Below, one piece after another: positions 22,900-34,087 of a stretch of 64,000 nt of DNA. The stretch is taken from NCBI GenBank assembly GCA_037178975.1, contig JASJZH010000002.1:1-64000 (forward strand), given 5' to 3'. A model generated the notes under the pieces. That model was not told the DNA's origin, ran no database searches, and saw nothing but the letters and a program-made list of their open reading frames with translations. How positions within the stretch are numbered: position 1 is the stretch's first letter; each line of letters starts with the position of its first letter. Both the position numbers and the translations under genes were made by a program. Origin of the DNA: Oscheius tipulae (Eukaryota; Nematoda; Chromadorea; Rhabditida; Rhabditidae).

Positions 22900-25270
22900 C
22901 AGAGAACGACTTACCAGCCATGGCAGAAAGATGCATATCCGTAAAGACATCCTTGCACTCTTTGTGCACTACACCCATGATATTTTGCGAATAGCTGTTC
23001 CCTATAACCAGAAGACTGAGATTTCCAGCCGCGCTGTGGTTGCTCTAAAAATTACAGTAATCTCCAAGTCGCGTTGCTCTCGCATCTCCGACTTGACACC
23101 TAGTCTCAGCCTTGTTATCCGTCACAATTTTTTTGCATGGATGGGAAAAAAGCTGTCCAGTATCATTCGAATCGTAGGCTTCGTTTAAACGAGCGCGTTC
23201 CTCTAGAAACTCAGTAGTCTCTTTCAGGCCAAATCTCCTACCATTTGTAGCATTTTCATAGCCCATTGTAATTTTGCCCACGTTGTCCGAATCGAAAAAG
23301 TATGAGCTGTTATTCAGGAACGCTTCGGAGCTGATAGCCAACTGAATACTTGGCTGGGGAATGATGAGTTTTGGCATTTTCACTTGAAAAAAGTATGTCT
23401 TATGCTTCAAACCTTACGGTAGACTTCGAGCAAGACTGCTGTGTTCATTATCACGAGTATGGTGATCAGCAGAAAAACTCCTAGTTTTTGCCATGCTAAA
23501 TAGACTTTCTCAAAGAATTTGTGCAGTAGAAGAGAGATGAAGTAGGATCCGATGAGACCATAGCAAAGATCTGAGCAGGAGTTGAGAGTCTGTTCTTATA
23601 ACGACCTGTGAAACATTTGCTCGAGTTCATTTTCAGTTGTGCCACCACAGGCCAATGAACGAGATACCAACAATAGGAAACTTCTCCAAAAGAGACCAAC
23701 AGACGGTTCTCAAGGATTGCAGACCCTTCTCCGAGATGAACAATGAGAGCAGTGAGAAGGATTGTGTTGATTCTGAGCCCGTTATAGTGTGTTCTTTCTC
23801 TCGATTTTTTTGTCTCTCAAACTTTCTGTCTCTCTGTCTCTCTTTCTTGCTGCCTCAGAGGACCCACCTTCCAAAGACGGGATCAATGGCATGCGGACAG
23901 AGCATGAGAACGGTCATGGAGACCACGCAAGAGATCGTGATCAACTTTTCCAACTTTTCAAGTTCTTTGTTCTCTGGAAACATGTTGCAGGTTTTGTTAA
24001 CAAGCTATACCTCCTTCGTCTAGCTCCTCATTTTCCAGTAACTTTTCTGCAAACTCGCCGCTTCCGACGTTAACTGGTAGGTAAATAGCCATACCTGTGA
24101 GAAAGAAACTTTGAATTCGGAAGATTCTAGCCTTACCTGCAAGAAATTGCCAAATCCTGGAAAAAACACAGTTGAAGCTGATAAAATTGTCCGAGAGGAA
24201 AGAGAATGCCAGAGAGAGTAGGGCTGGGATGTGTGAATAAGAAAGCAAGCAAAGTTACCAAGGACGCAAATGAAATGCGGCCGTCGTTCTTGGGAAAACA
24301 ACTGTGATATGACGAAAATCAGTGGAAAAATAAGATAGAACTGTATCTCCAGAGCCAGCGACCATGTGTGGGTGAACATGTCCACGCCGATTCCAAGCTG
24401 GAGGATTGGTGGTTTTAGGTAGGCATGTCGTCAACGGGCCGGGACGGTGTGGGCGCACAGGCCCGAAATTTTGGACACGGCACGGCTTGGGCCCGGGCTA
24501 GGCCGGGTCGGTCCCAGGCCTGAAATTCATTCAGGCCCATATTGTTTTTTTAACCTTTTCGTGTGTTTTCGACTCAAAAACGTGGTACCGAAAAACAAAA
24601 GTATACTGACAAGACTTCTGAATGTCGAAAATATTGAAACTACTGTTTTCGCCGCAATTTTTGAAAGTCCGCTCGTTTGAAAAATTTCTCTACTTGCAGG
24701 CACGGCCCGGCCTGGTGACATGTCTAGTTTTAAGGAGTCAAAAAGACAGCGTGACGGATAGACAGAAGACTGAGAGACATAAAGACAGAGAGATAGAAAC
24801 GACAGAACATCTCACCTTCTCAGCATAGTCTTCCATTCCCAGTGGTCGCACCAGATTTGTTGAAAAGCTGAGTGCCGCAACCCCTGACCAGAAGTTTGTG
24901 TTCCAAGCAGAAACAGGGCTCAAAAAGAGTGATACTGAACCTTTTGTCATTTTCTAGACGATCCATGAACCCACGCAAGATAAAAAATGTAGCCAGGTAG
25001 TACATTGGAAAAATTCTCCTGACTCGACGGTAGAGAAAGTCCAGAACTTGTCGAGAGTCTAAAGTAGCATGACGACTCAGCATCATGGTCATTAGATAGC
25101 CGGAGAGAAGAAAAAATCTGAACATGTTCTTGAATTTTTTTGTTCAGCACTCACTGATCAACACCCAAGTATCCATTTGGGAAGAAATCCGGGAAGAAGT
25201 GGAACAAGACTACGGATATTATAGCGAAGCCTCGTAGACCTTGGAGATGCTGCTTTTTGTCCTGGGACAT
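22213..25270 (-). CDS. Membrane O-acyltransferase (acyltransferase 3) with C-terminal SGNH domain
   Basis: Starts at 25270 with MSQDKKQHLQGLRGFAII and VLFHFFPDFFPNGYLGVD, the N-terminal helix and histidine of the acyltransferase-3 family; YRRVRRIFPMYYL and THTWSLALEIQFYLIFPLIF are further family blocks. SYCWYLVHWPVVAQL is the last membrane block. The extramembrane SGNH part shows LLVIGNSYSQNIMG (block with Gly-Asn-Ser) and ends TKGQHLSPAGLERVRP at 22213. In most relatives an acidic residue precedes the final His (DxxHLS); here the position is Lys, so SGNH catalysis may be lost. Related nematode OAC proteins and bacterial OatA acylate surface or secreted molecules. Several introns carry GA tracts (22864-22908, 24740-24805) and a GC-rich repeat (24427-24545). 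Confidence 0.88.
22864..22908. repeat. GA microsatellite
   Basis: Near-perfect (GA)n passing into GACAGAGACAGAGA in an intron of the acyltransferase gene. Confidence 0.92.
24427..24545. repeat. GC-rich GGCCCGGGC-type dispersed repeat
   Basis: Contains GGGCCGGGACGG, GGCCCGAAATTT, GGGCCCGGGCTAGGCCGGG and CAGGCCTGAAATTCATTCAGGCCC. A related block lies at about 16510-16600 in an eIF2B gamma intron, with weaker pieces near 14500 and 14770. It stands out from the surrounding base composition. Confidence 0.65.
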
Positions 25271-25506
25271 GCTGCAAATGTTCCTGGTCACATTTCGTAC
25301 TGTTAATGCAAAGGAAGTACTTGTTCAGGAACCCGAAGAGAGCATTTAAACGGAACCGGATTATTCAAATTCGAAGCTGATAATCTGAGCAACATGTTGG
25401 AGTAGAGATGGTGCTGTACAGAGACAGAAACAAAAGGAAACGCCTTTCTTTAATCAAGGGATGCAAGCAAAAGCTTGTCACAACCAGGGCGCGAAAGTAT
25501 CGTATA

Positions 25507-26690
25507 TAGTGTGTTCACAAAAAACAACCAAACGACCAGGAATCGCGGGCTTTTTTTGGCGCGGATTCAAACGGCTAGAAATTAGCTTCAAGCATTTCGT
25601 CCATCAAACAATTGTCTTTTTCCGTTTTTCTTTTTGTTAAACAACAGGTAACATCCCTTGGAATAAAGTAGGATACGACTTCTCGCTCATCTTCGTCCAA
25701 ATCACTCTTCTCGGACACAAAAGGAACAATATCTTCGGGGGAATCAATACCAATATGAATATCGGTCAGGGGAGTAACAAAGTCTGAATGCATCTGTTTT
25801 CTCCCAATCTTTGAACTCACACAATAAGGGTAGACAACCGGTGAACGTGGCACATGCTCTACATGACGGTCCATCTCATTGTTCTTGTTAAGCCGAAAAA
25901 AGACGAGACAAGTGACGAAGGCGATGGCGAAAAGCACCCACAAAAAAACTCTGCCAGAAAAGAGAGAGGAATGTCTCCATGAACAACAGCATCCTCCTCA
26001 CTGTTTCTGCCAAGATCAGCCATTTCTGGGACAACGGAAAGTTTGAACTGTTTTGTTCGAGAAAGAGCCAAACGGTGAAGTCTCGAAGAAACGGCTTTTG
26101 AGAGGGATGAGAGGTCAGAGGTAATTGACAGCGATAGATTTCCCTATTAACCATGATAATACTGAAGCCTGTTTCATTGAGTACTCGTTGGATATAGCGA
26201 AGGAATAGGGCGGCATGAAACTGCACAGAGTACTCGATGAAACAGACTCCAGTGCCCATCCCCAAACCGACTCCAGTGGCTTTAACTTGCTGTGAGTTGG
26301 TGAGTCATTTTTCACGAGTTAGGTGTCGGTGTTATCATTGTTAATAGGGAAATCTATCGCTGTCAATTACCTCTAACCTCCCATCCCTCTCAAAAGCCGT
26401 TTCTTCGAAACTTCACCGTTTTGCTCTTCCTCGATCAAAACAGTTCAAACTTTCCGTTGTCCCAGAAATGGCTGATCTTGGCAGAAACTGTTGTTCCTGG
26501 AGACATTCCTCTCTCTTTTCTGGCAGAGTTTCCTTTGTGGGTGCTTTTCGCCATCGCCTTCGTCACTTGTCTCGAAAAACGGAAAAAGACGAAATTGTTT
26601 GATACTTGAAGCTAACTTCTAGCCGTTTGAATCCGCGCCAAAAAAAGCCCGCGATTCCTGGTCGTTTGGTTGTTTTTTGTGAACACACTA
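25507..26690. mobile_element. TA-flanked foldback element with coding arms
   Basis: The ends are inverted copies of TAGTGTGTTCACAAAAAACA and continue as near-identical inverted arms past GGCGCGGATTCAAACGGCTAGAA. TA dinucleotides flank both ends (25505-25506, 26691-26692). The left arm (about 25507-26155) contains about 270 extra bases (about 25633-25900) absent from the right arm (about 26335-26690); the rest of the arms match closely. The central spacer of about 180 bases has its own inverted pair (GTTTCATTGAGTACTC / GAGTACTCGATGAAAC). TAGTGTGTT ends and a TA duplication point to the Tc1/mariner superfamily. No transposase is present. Confidence 0.85.
25575..26100 (-). CDS. Hypothetical single-pass membrane protein fragment in the foldback element
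   Basis: The - strand frame ending at 25575 has a hydrophobic segment WVLFAIAFVTCLVFFRL followed by a charged tail with DIHIGIDSPEDIVPF, SDLDEDEREVVSYF and a last LMDEMLEANF. An upstream frame (LFLEQNSSNFPLSQKWLILA and DIPLSFLAEF) continues it, but the join is off by one base in a run of seven T near 25944-25950. The right arm keeps the upstream part intact (FLAEFPLWVLFAIAFVTCL) but has lost most of the tail. No family recognised. Whether it is a gene or captured sequence is open. Confidence 0.4.
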
Positions 26691-26692
26691 TA

Positions 26693-27520
26693 CCCGAAAT
26701 GAGAAAACGCGGAAATTTGGGCACCGACCTGTAGCCATAGCATCGATCCATAACAGTTTTTCGAAAATGGCTGCGTATCGACGCCTATGCTTACAAGTTG
26801 GTGTTCAAGCTGCCACACTTTCGACTTTCGGGTATACTGTATTTTCGCCCACCGCTGATCCCCTTTGGAATGGTTTAGGTGCTTGACCACTTCTATGGTC
26901 GGTCATCTGACTAAGCCGGAGAAAGACCGGAAATGAAAGTTCAAGCTTGACCTGCAGGTTATAAAAAGGGTGCATATGAAATTGTTATAGTTTGAACGAA
27001 TAAAGACAGAGCCAAGCCGAAGTTCCGAGGGTGGAGAACAAGACATTTAAAAGTGAGAAGAAGCAGTCTGAGCATAATTTGCTTCGACGACGGTTGCTAG
27101 CTACTCGTTTTTAGGATGTAGTGCCAGGAAAACAGAAGGAGAAAACTGCAAAGAAGCCATTGGAAACCATACAAGGGAACGGATTTGTGATTTTGGCACT
27201 CGTAGTAGCCTGTGTCAACAGGGAGAGACAGCATCATACACCTGTGACAATATTATACAGATCAGAGAGACAGAGAGACAAAGAGACAGAGCGACAGAAA
27301 GACAGATTACAGAGATGCTGAAAAGATTAGCACGAAGAAGGTCGAAAGTTATTGCAGCATATAACTACTGTGGGACCTATGTCTACTGAAATGAGCTCTA
27401 CAAAACTTTCTGCATGAGCTCTCTTCCTAGCAACAGTACTAATAAAAAAGAACAACAAAACTTTATTGAGAGATGAGAACAAACGGCACAAACGCCCGTT
27501 GGCATGGGCTCCATTGCCCT
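26693..27520. other. Intergenic region, no gene recognised
   Basis: AT-leaning DNA with a GACAGAGAGACAAAGAGAC microsatellite at about 27262-27306. No coding frame could be supported. Confidence 0.55.
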
Positions 27521-29954
27521 TTATGTAACCCTGGTCTCCTCGATGAAGCGGGCTACACCTTCTTCAACAGCAGCTCTATACATAACGAAATGTACTGGGT
27601 TTTCTTTTCTTTCAAGTGCGCCAGTAGCCTTGTCAATCAGCTCCAAAAGTACGGGGAGATACTGAAAATGTGGCTCGAGTCACTTTCTGTCTTTCTGCCT
27701 CTCAATCTCTCTTCCTCTCTCTCTCTCTCTCTGTCAGATTACCTCCAATTTAAGACTTAAAGTTTACAATTTGCTGGGAAATGTTCTTTGCATATTTGAT
27801 CTCTTCTTGAAGCTCTTTCGATAAAAAGATTATCCGGAACTTTCCTGCTCACATAATATCTTCAGAACGATTTAAAGCCTCAGTGCGGCGCCCAGAGCAT
27901 GATACGGGTGCGAAGCTTGGTGTCAATGGCCTAGTGGTTAGCATCATTGCTTGGGAAGGGCACTTCGCCGAGGGTCCCTGTTTCCGATCCAACCAGATAA
28001 AACAAAACTTCTTATTTTCGGTGTTAAATGGATCTGAGGGTCCTGGTTTTGTTCTACCAGTCTTTTGTGAGTTTTTGGACTTGTATATGGCTGTAAGTTG
28101 TCACAAAATACAAGTTAAAAAAAAGAAACATAAAAATTATTGATATGTCTTTCTGTCTCCCTATCTCTCTTTCTCTCTCTGTCCATGAACTTACCGAGAC
28201 TGCCCACTTCCCATTAGGAAGACGACAACCCAACAAATGCAACTTGGTTTCTTCCAAATACAGCGTTTGCTCCAGAACCATTGCTTCAGCTTCGGTCGCC
28301 GTGCTGTCTGACTGATTGTCCGGACCTTTGTGGCGTTTCTTTGGTGGCTCATCTTCATCCTCAACAATGAACTCTTCCTGGTCATCGCTCTCAAGATCCG
28401 CGTGGGTATAGGCTTCAAACTCTGATCCAGAATCATTGTCAGATTCGCTGGAAGTAGCAACGGGTTGATCGTCTTCTACTAACTCTGGAGGCGGAGTATA
28501 CAGCGGAGAGTAGACTGAAAAATTGATAGTGGACTGCCAACCCCATGAACTAGCCCTTTTTCGGTTTCCTGTCCCTTCTTGTCCTTGCCCTAGACACATC
28601 GAGGTCGGGCTCTTGTGGTTCCTTTTTTATTTCCTTCCTCGGTGCAACTTTCGGTACAAATAACTCTCCGAATCTTTCCGGCAAGTGCTGGTAGCTCGAG
28701 GTGTCTGTCATGGCACTGCACTCGACAATCAGTTCTTCTGGAAGAGAGTGACTGTGAGTTTTCCGACTCTGTCTCTGCGCCTTAACGACTCACCAATTCC
28801 CTCTCGAATCTCCTTGTACTCTTTCGGAGTAATGACCTTGTTCTTCTCCAATATACCGACAAGGACACCAAACATGTCTTCCTGGTCTTCGGTATCGGCA
28901 GAGATCTTTGTGACCATGTACCTAGAAGGAACTGTTGTCTCTGCCTCTGTACAGCGAACATACCATATTCCGATAATGTTGTCCACAATGGTCTCATGAA
29001 CCGACCCAACATGTCGCATACTCTCCAGTTTCTTTTTGATGTCTTCCATGGCTGATAGAGCTTCCTGTTTGACATTCACCCTTTCTTCAGTAATCGTCTT
29101 CTGTTTTTCCCTATGCGGCCAATTGAAGGTTACAAATTTTAGATGTACTGTGAGCTCAGCAGAGAGACAGCTGCACAGATCTCTGGTTCTCGTGTCCATA
29201 TCGCGAAGTTCTTCTACAAATTTCTATTGAGTCAGAGAGACAGAGAGACGGGGAGACTGAGAGTCAGAGAATCAAATTGTGGGGCTACTTACCCCAAAGG
29301 TCATTCCATAGTTCTACGGGAATTTTTGAATCATGTCCCTTCTCACCGCAGTCCATCTGCATCAAAAGGTCGTATGAATCGGTCAACTTTTCCAATGTTT
29401 TCCGCGCCAGATCCAGCTGTTTGGGCAAAATGTTTTCGTCTTGGACCATGACGAGTCTACGTTGATATTCAAGCCAATTGCGACGCCATTCGCCCAGTTT
29501 GGAGGTGATCTGCTCCCAGTAGGCTGTCTCCAAGTAGCTGAAACAGTCCTGTGGTTGACTCTTTTTGGATTTGAAGGTGCCACAGTCATGAAACTAGACA
29601 GAGCTAGGCACATGGACAAGAGTACAAAGACAAGAGAAACAAAGTGATAATGATAAAGTGACAGGAGGACAAAAGGACAGAGAGACAGTGGGACAGAGAG
29701 ATAGAGAGACTGAAAGAGACGATTGTTTCTGTGTGGGCATATTTGTAGCGTTAGCCAGGTGGTTTCTTATGCTTGTCGTTTCGTCTCATAGCATTTTCTT
29801 ACCTCTTCGGAGCACTGTAGGTGAAGGGAATGTCGCGACAAGTAGCAAAGGCTTTCGGGAAGTTCTTCTTCAGATTCTCGCCAAATTCCTTCGTCCTCTC
29901 AATTGCCACGCGCTCTTCGTTCTCGTCAAACTCGAACGCATCGCTCTTTGCCAT
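27521..29954 (-). CDS. Unrecognised acidic, coiled-coil protein
   Basis: Starts at 29954 with MAKSDAFEFDENEERVAIER, then an exon with YWEQITSKLGEWRRNWLEYQ, a charged helical stretch (KQEALSAMEDIKKKLESMR), then MFGVLVGILEKNKVITPKEY. A strongly acidic low-complexity segment follows (about 28330-28500: SSESDNDSGSEFEAY, EEFIVEDEDEPPKKRHK), looking nuclear. The C-terminus reads LIDKATGALERKENPVHF and ends ARFIEETRVT at 27521. Introns contain CT or GA tracts and one tRNA-like repeat. It lies 450 bp downstream of DNAJC21 on the same strand. I do not recognise the family. The exon 1/exon 2 junction (29803 to about 29570) does not join cleanly in frame, so a small exon may be missed, or the region may be two genes. 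Confidence 0.6.
27918..27998 (+). repeat. tRNA-like repeat with intact A box
   Basis: TGGCCTAGTGG is a perfect A box, and about 50 bases later GTTTCCGATCC is a weak B box. It lies antisense in an intron of the acidic-protein gene. The stems are incomplete. Confidence 0.55.
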
Positions 29955-30400
29955 ACTGAAATATATGTTTCCGCACTAAAGATTAAGGGAGGGGCATTAA
30001 AGTTGGAACAAAATAGAAGGAAACTGGTCACGTAAGACCCGACGGTACGCTGATTGCACTGATATGCAATCAATAATTGGTGCTCTCGCTTTCGCGCCCA
30101 TTCCCGCATCGTGCTTTTGAAGCGGGCCGCGACAGCTGGGAACAGATTTATTAGTCCGCGCGTCTCTGTCAGACTCCGAAGTCAGTAGTTTTGGTCACTT
30201 CCGTACATCTCTGGTTTGGACACGAGGGACCAGGGGTTTGATCCTGGCCGAGGTTCAAACAAACCTTTTTAACAAGTTATTTTGAGTAGTAAGAGATACA
30301 GAAAAAGCTCACAAGTGCGAGTTTGTACAGGTTTACAAGATCGTTGCAATCGATAAGACTTTATCGGAATAAAAATCAACAATAAGTAAAAATAAAATCC
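29955..30400. other. Short intergenic spacer with tRNA-like repeat
   Basis: Between DNAJC21 (upstream on the - strand) and the acidic-protein gene. Holds a tRNA-like fragment at about 30190-30255 (GGGTTTGATCCTGG as B box). Confidence 0.55.
30190..30255 (+). repeat. tRNA-like repeat (B-box half)
   Basis: GGGACCAGGGGTTTGATCCTGG resembles a T arm; the A-box half is poor. Confidence 0.4.
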
Positions 30401-33353
30401 CTAGTTTTTCTTGCCCTTCTTGTTTTTCTTGGCTCCTGCATTGTCGGTAGAGTTCTTCAGGCTAGCATGACCCGTCTCGCGGATGTGTTGAAAGAGTTTT
30501 GTTCTGAAAACAAGATGGTTGTGGGCGTAAAACGGTCATCACCTGCTCTCAAAAAACTCCCCGCACTTTTCGCACTTTCCAGTCTTCGGATCTGTTGATT
30601 CGTCCTCCCACAGTTCTTGTTTTCTCTCCATCTTCGTCTTTTTCGTCTCCTCCTCCTCCTTGAGCTGGACTTCCTTCACCTTGGCAGCGAGATCTTCTAC
30701 CTTTTCGCTGAAAAACCAATATCTTAAAGGGACACTGACATTAGGGTGAACGGGCGAACCGTGCGGGATTTTTTGACTATGAACGTTCGTGCGGGAAACT
30801 CGAGTTTTCTAAGTTCCTGTTTCTTTTGCATTTTTCGGTACTTTACACTTTTCTCTTTGGTTTCTAATTATGCTTTATCGATTCGCCGTCAAATCCCATT
30901 CTAGAGTCTACTTTGACAGAAAAGTTCTCAAGAAAAATCGAGAAAATTGACGAAATGCTTTTTCCCTGGTAAATGCTTTTTCTCCATTTTTCTCTACTAT
31001 TCTCTGTCAAAGCAGACTAATATAGGGAAGAATTGGACGACGAATCGATTAAAGAAAATAGAAAATGGTTCAAAGTGGTAAGAAAGTTGCAAAAATCGGA
31101 TTTTTGTACAGTACGCAATAGTGCGGCAAAACAAATCGAGATGCCTGTTATATTACTACCAAAAAAGTTACAAACCTTTCCGAGGCCCCGGAATCCTCAT
31201 CCCAAGCTCGTGTCTTCTTCTTGACTCGACGTGACTTCTTCATCTTTTTCTCCTCGACAGCTGGAGCCTCGTCTACCGGTTCCGGCTCTTTTCCGATCTC
31301 GGATCCGGGAGCCGCCTCTACATTTTCAGCTTCTTCCCCTTCAGAATGGGGATCATCCCAGGCCTTCTTCTTCTTGGCCCGACGTTTGGCCTTTTTTCCC
31401 TTCTTCTCATCCGACTGGGACGGGGTGGTCGGGCCAGCCAGCTCTTCCAAAACGCCTTTTTGGAGGCAAAATATGAGGCAAAAGACTCACCAAAAATGGC
31501 CGCATCCTCTTCTTTCATGTGCCGCATCATCTCGGCCAGCTGCTTCTTGTGCTGCTTCGAATTCTTGTGACTTTCCAGCGCATTTGCGGTCTTGAAGCTC
31601 TTGTTGCAGACGACGCAGTGCGGGGTCTCGTCATCCAGATCATCATCCTCCTCGACGCTCTCCTCCTCGTGCTCGGCCAGCAGGCTCTCGAAATGCTCAC
31701 GATGCTGCTGGGCGAGAACGTCGTCCGTTTGGTAAAGCCTGGAAAATGTTTTCAATCTATCTCTCTCTGAAAAGATAAGGTTATAGGAACAGATGCGTCC
31801 ATTTACTTTATAGAAAGACTATAACCGACGGCAACAAGACGGAACTTGATCGAAAAGTGGGTTTGGGAAAACTTGTCTTATGAGATAAGGTTTCCCCCTC
31901 CCAAGCTATTTTAAGTAGAAAAAGGCATAGGATAGGCTCCCAAGGTGGGATGTTGACAGTCTTAGCTGTAAGGGATCGCTAACCTTGTTAGAAAAAGAAA
32001 GTAGCAGAAAAGACTCACTCCTTATTCTTCCTAATCTGATTCCTCCGATTCTCCTCCTGCTTCTTCTTGGCTTCCAGCTGTCGCAGCTCCAGCTGCTCTC
32101 GATAGGCCTTGACTCGCGGATCGCGCTTCCTCACAAAGGCCACCAGCTCGCGAATCTGCTCGTTGCGTTCGGCCTTGCCCGCATCGCGGAACTTCTTGTT
32201 CTCGGCCTCAATCACACGCGTCTGATAGCGATTCTCCGCCTGCCGAATGTCGTATTTGTCGAGCCAGTGGAAACTGCGAGCAGTACAGAAGCTGCTCCAA
32301 AAGCCATAGAAAGGGCCGGTTATCTCGTCATAATCGCTGTCTTGGCCCCCGAAGCCGGGATATTTCTGGGCCTGGCCGTCCAAATACTCGTAGTCTTCTT
32401 CGGCGAGCCGGGCAAAGACGTCCTTGTAGACCTCGTAGAAGCCCTGGAAATGACTTTTTATTTATTTTAAATTGTCTTTCTGCTTGTTTGTAGGCTACGA
32501 AACAGAAGAGAGCTATATATAGTCCAGAAGTTTTATTGTACAGAAATAGTTTTGGGTGGCAACTCAACTTTGGGTACACACAAGAACTTGGCTTTTGTGG
32601 CAGTGGAGCCACTGGGAGTTTATTGTTACTAGGCGCCGCCGCCAATGCAAACTGAAAACAAACAAAAGGACGGCTGGTTTTTTTGTAAAGCACGATATTG
32701 TAAAGTTGTTCGAGCCGAACAAGAATATACAATCATACTTAGGGTTTCTCAGTCTTCATACAAAGTCACAGTGCTTCGAAGTTCTATCAAAACAGTTGAT
32801 CTACTGGTAAGAGGTGTCATTCAGATCGATCCCTGAGAGTGACTGGCATTTGCAACATGCTATTTTGAGAAGACAACGGTTCCCGAGGTGAACAGTTGAC
32901 AGGTTTACAGGATCTTCGGCCCCGAAGGAGGTAAAAATGATGTAAAAACCATACCTTAGGTCCATCAAAGCCTTTGTAGCAAGTAGAGGTGAAGTATTGG
33001 AACAAATCGATCGACTTGTCCTCATAATTTTCCTCCCCAAAGCCTGCAAAACTAGCACTTTTCATTGCAAAAAAACCAGAGTGACCTCCTTTTAAAATGC
33101 TGTCCCTGTGCTTGTCGTAGAAGGCCCTCTCGTGTGGATCGGAGAGAACCTCATAGGCCTGCTGGAGGAGGGAAAAATACTGCGTGCATTCTTCGACCCG
33201 ATCTGGATTCTTGTCCGGATGCCATTTCAGAGCAAGTTTCCTGGAAAAGATTGTTGTTTAGGGGTGGAAAGTGACGTGATACCTGTAAGCCTTCTTGATC
33301 GTATCGTCGTCAGCCTCTCTCTCGACTTCTAGGACCTCATAATGACATTTCAT
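30401..33353 (-). CDS. DNAJC21-type J-domain protein (Jjj1 family)
   Basis: Starts at 33353 with [20 protein letters not shown]; the J domain includes [12 protein letters not shown] with the HPD motif and [21 protein letters not shown]. The middle part has [20 protein letters not shown] and [20 protein letters not shown], characteristic of DNAJC21/Jjj1. Two U1-type C2H2 fingers are seen: [19 protein letters not shown]...H and [17 protein letters not shown]...H near the C-terminus. Lys/Glu-rich linkers ([15 protein letters not shown]) lie between. Ends KKNKKGKKN at 30401. The family releases shuttling factors from pre-60S ribosomes in the cytosol. A long intron (about 32455-32950) carries the dispersed repeat, and another (about 30715-31180) a small foldback. 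Probably co-transcribed with CNOT2 upstream. Confidence 0.94.
30905..31018. repeat. Small foldback element, about 114 bp
   Basis: AGTCTACTTTGACAGA (30905-30920) is the inverted copy, with one mismatch, of TCTGTCAAAGCAGACT (31003-31018). The interior also pairs (AGAAAAATCGAGAAAA with TTTTCTCCATTTTTCTC). It lies in a DNAJC21 intron. Confidence 0.75.
32555..32680. repeat. Dispersed repeat, copy 2
   Basis: Diverged copy of the element at 8565-8695, here in a DNAJC21 intron. Shared blocks include CAACTTTGGGT, CCACTG and AAACAAAAGGACG. Confidence 0.75.
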
Positions 33354-34087
33354 TTGCTGTAAATTGATATTTGACGCAATAAAAGAGAGAATCGGCCGTG
33401 CAGAGAAGCACGCACAAGTCGAAAAACTTTGAAACGAGAAAACTTTGGTTCCACTTCCCTATTTAGAATAATTTTTCCTTTTTAAGAAGATTGTTTCTCA
33501 ATTATGTTGAAAATTGGGATTTCTTTGCCGCAGAACACGATAGCAATGTCAAAACGAGGAAAAAAGTGATTGTACTGCCATAAAAAGACTGGAAAAATTG
33601 AAAAAATCAGGTTCGAGTCGTAATATTTGCATCGGGAATCACCTGAGCTATCTCTCCGGCGGAAATAGATAAAGATTGAGAAAGAGATCAAGTGAGATAG
33701 AACGATTTCGGCAATAAAATGGCTTAGAACTGCCTCAAAATGACGAAGGCTGCGCTGGAGCAGTTTTACGAACAATGGCCTCTATCAAGACGAAAAATGC
33801 TTCATTTTCCAGATGATTGACGCAGCTTCCTCTACCGGGCCTGAGTTTCTCAAGAGTAAGAGATTTTCCAGAGCTCGCGATGCCGTAGAATGCTGACTCA
33901 ATAAGACCCATGGATAGCTTTACTGTTTTCACAAGATACTACATTTCAACATGAAAAAAAAACAAAAAGGTGGGAAGAGAAAGAACGGAGGGGGAAAGAG
34001 AACTATTCGACATCTATCAACCAGTACCGGGAAATGATTGAATTAAGAGGGTTCTCTCACTGAGGAAATACACGTATCTGTTTCTGA
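33354..34087. other. Spacer between CNOT2 and DNAJC21
   Basis: 734 bp between two same-strand genes. AT-leaning, no supported ORF or named repeat. Confidence 0.55.
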
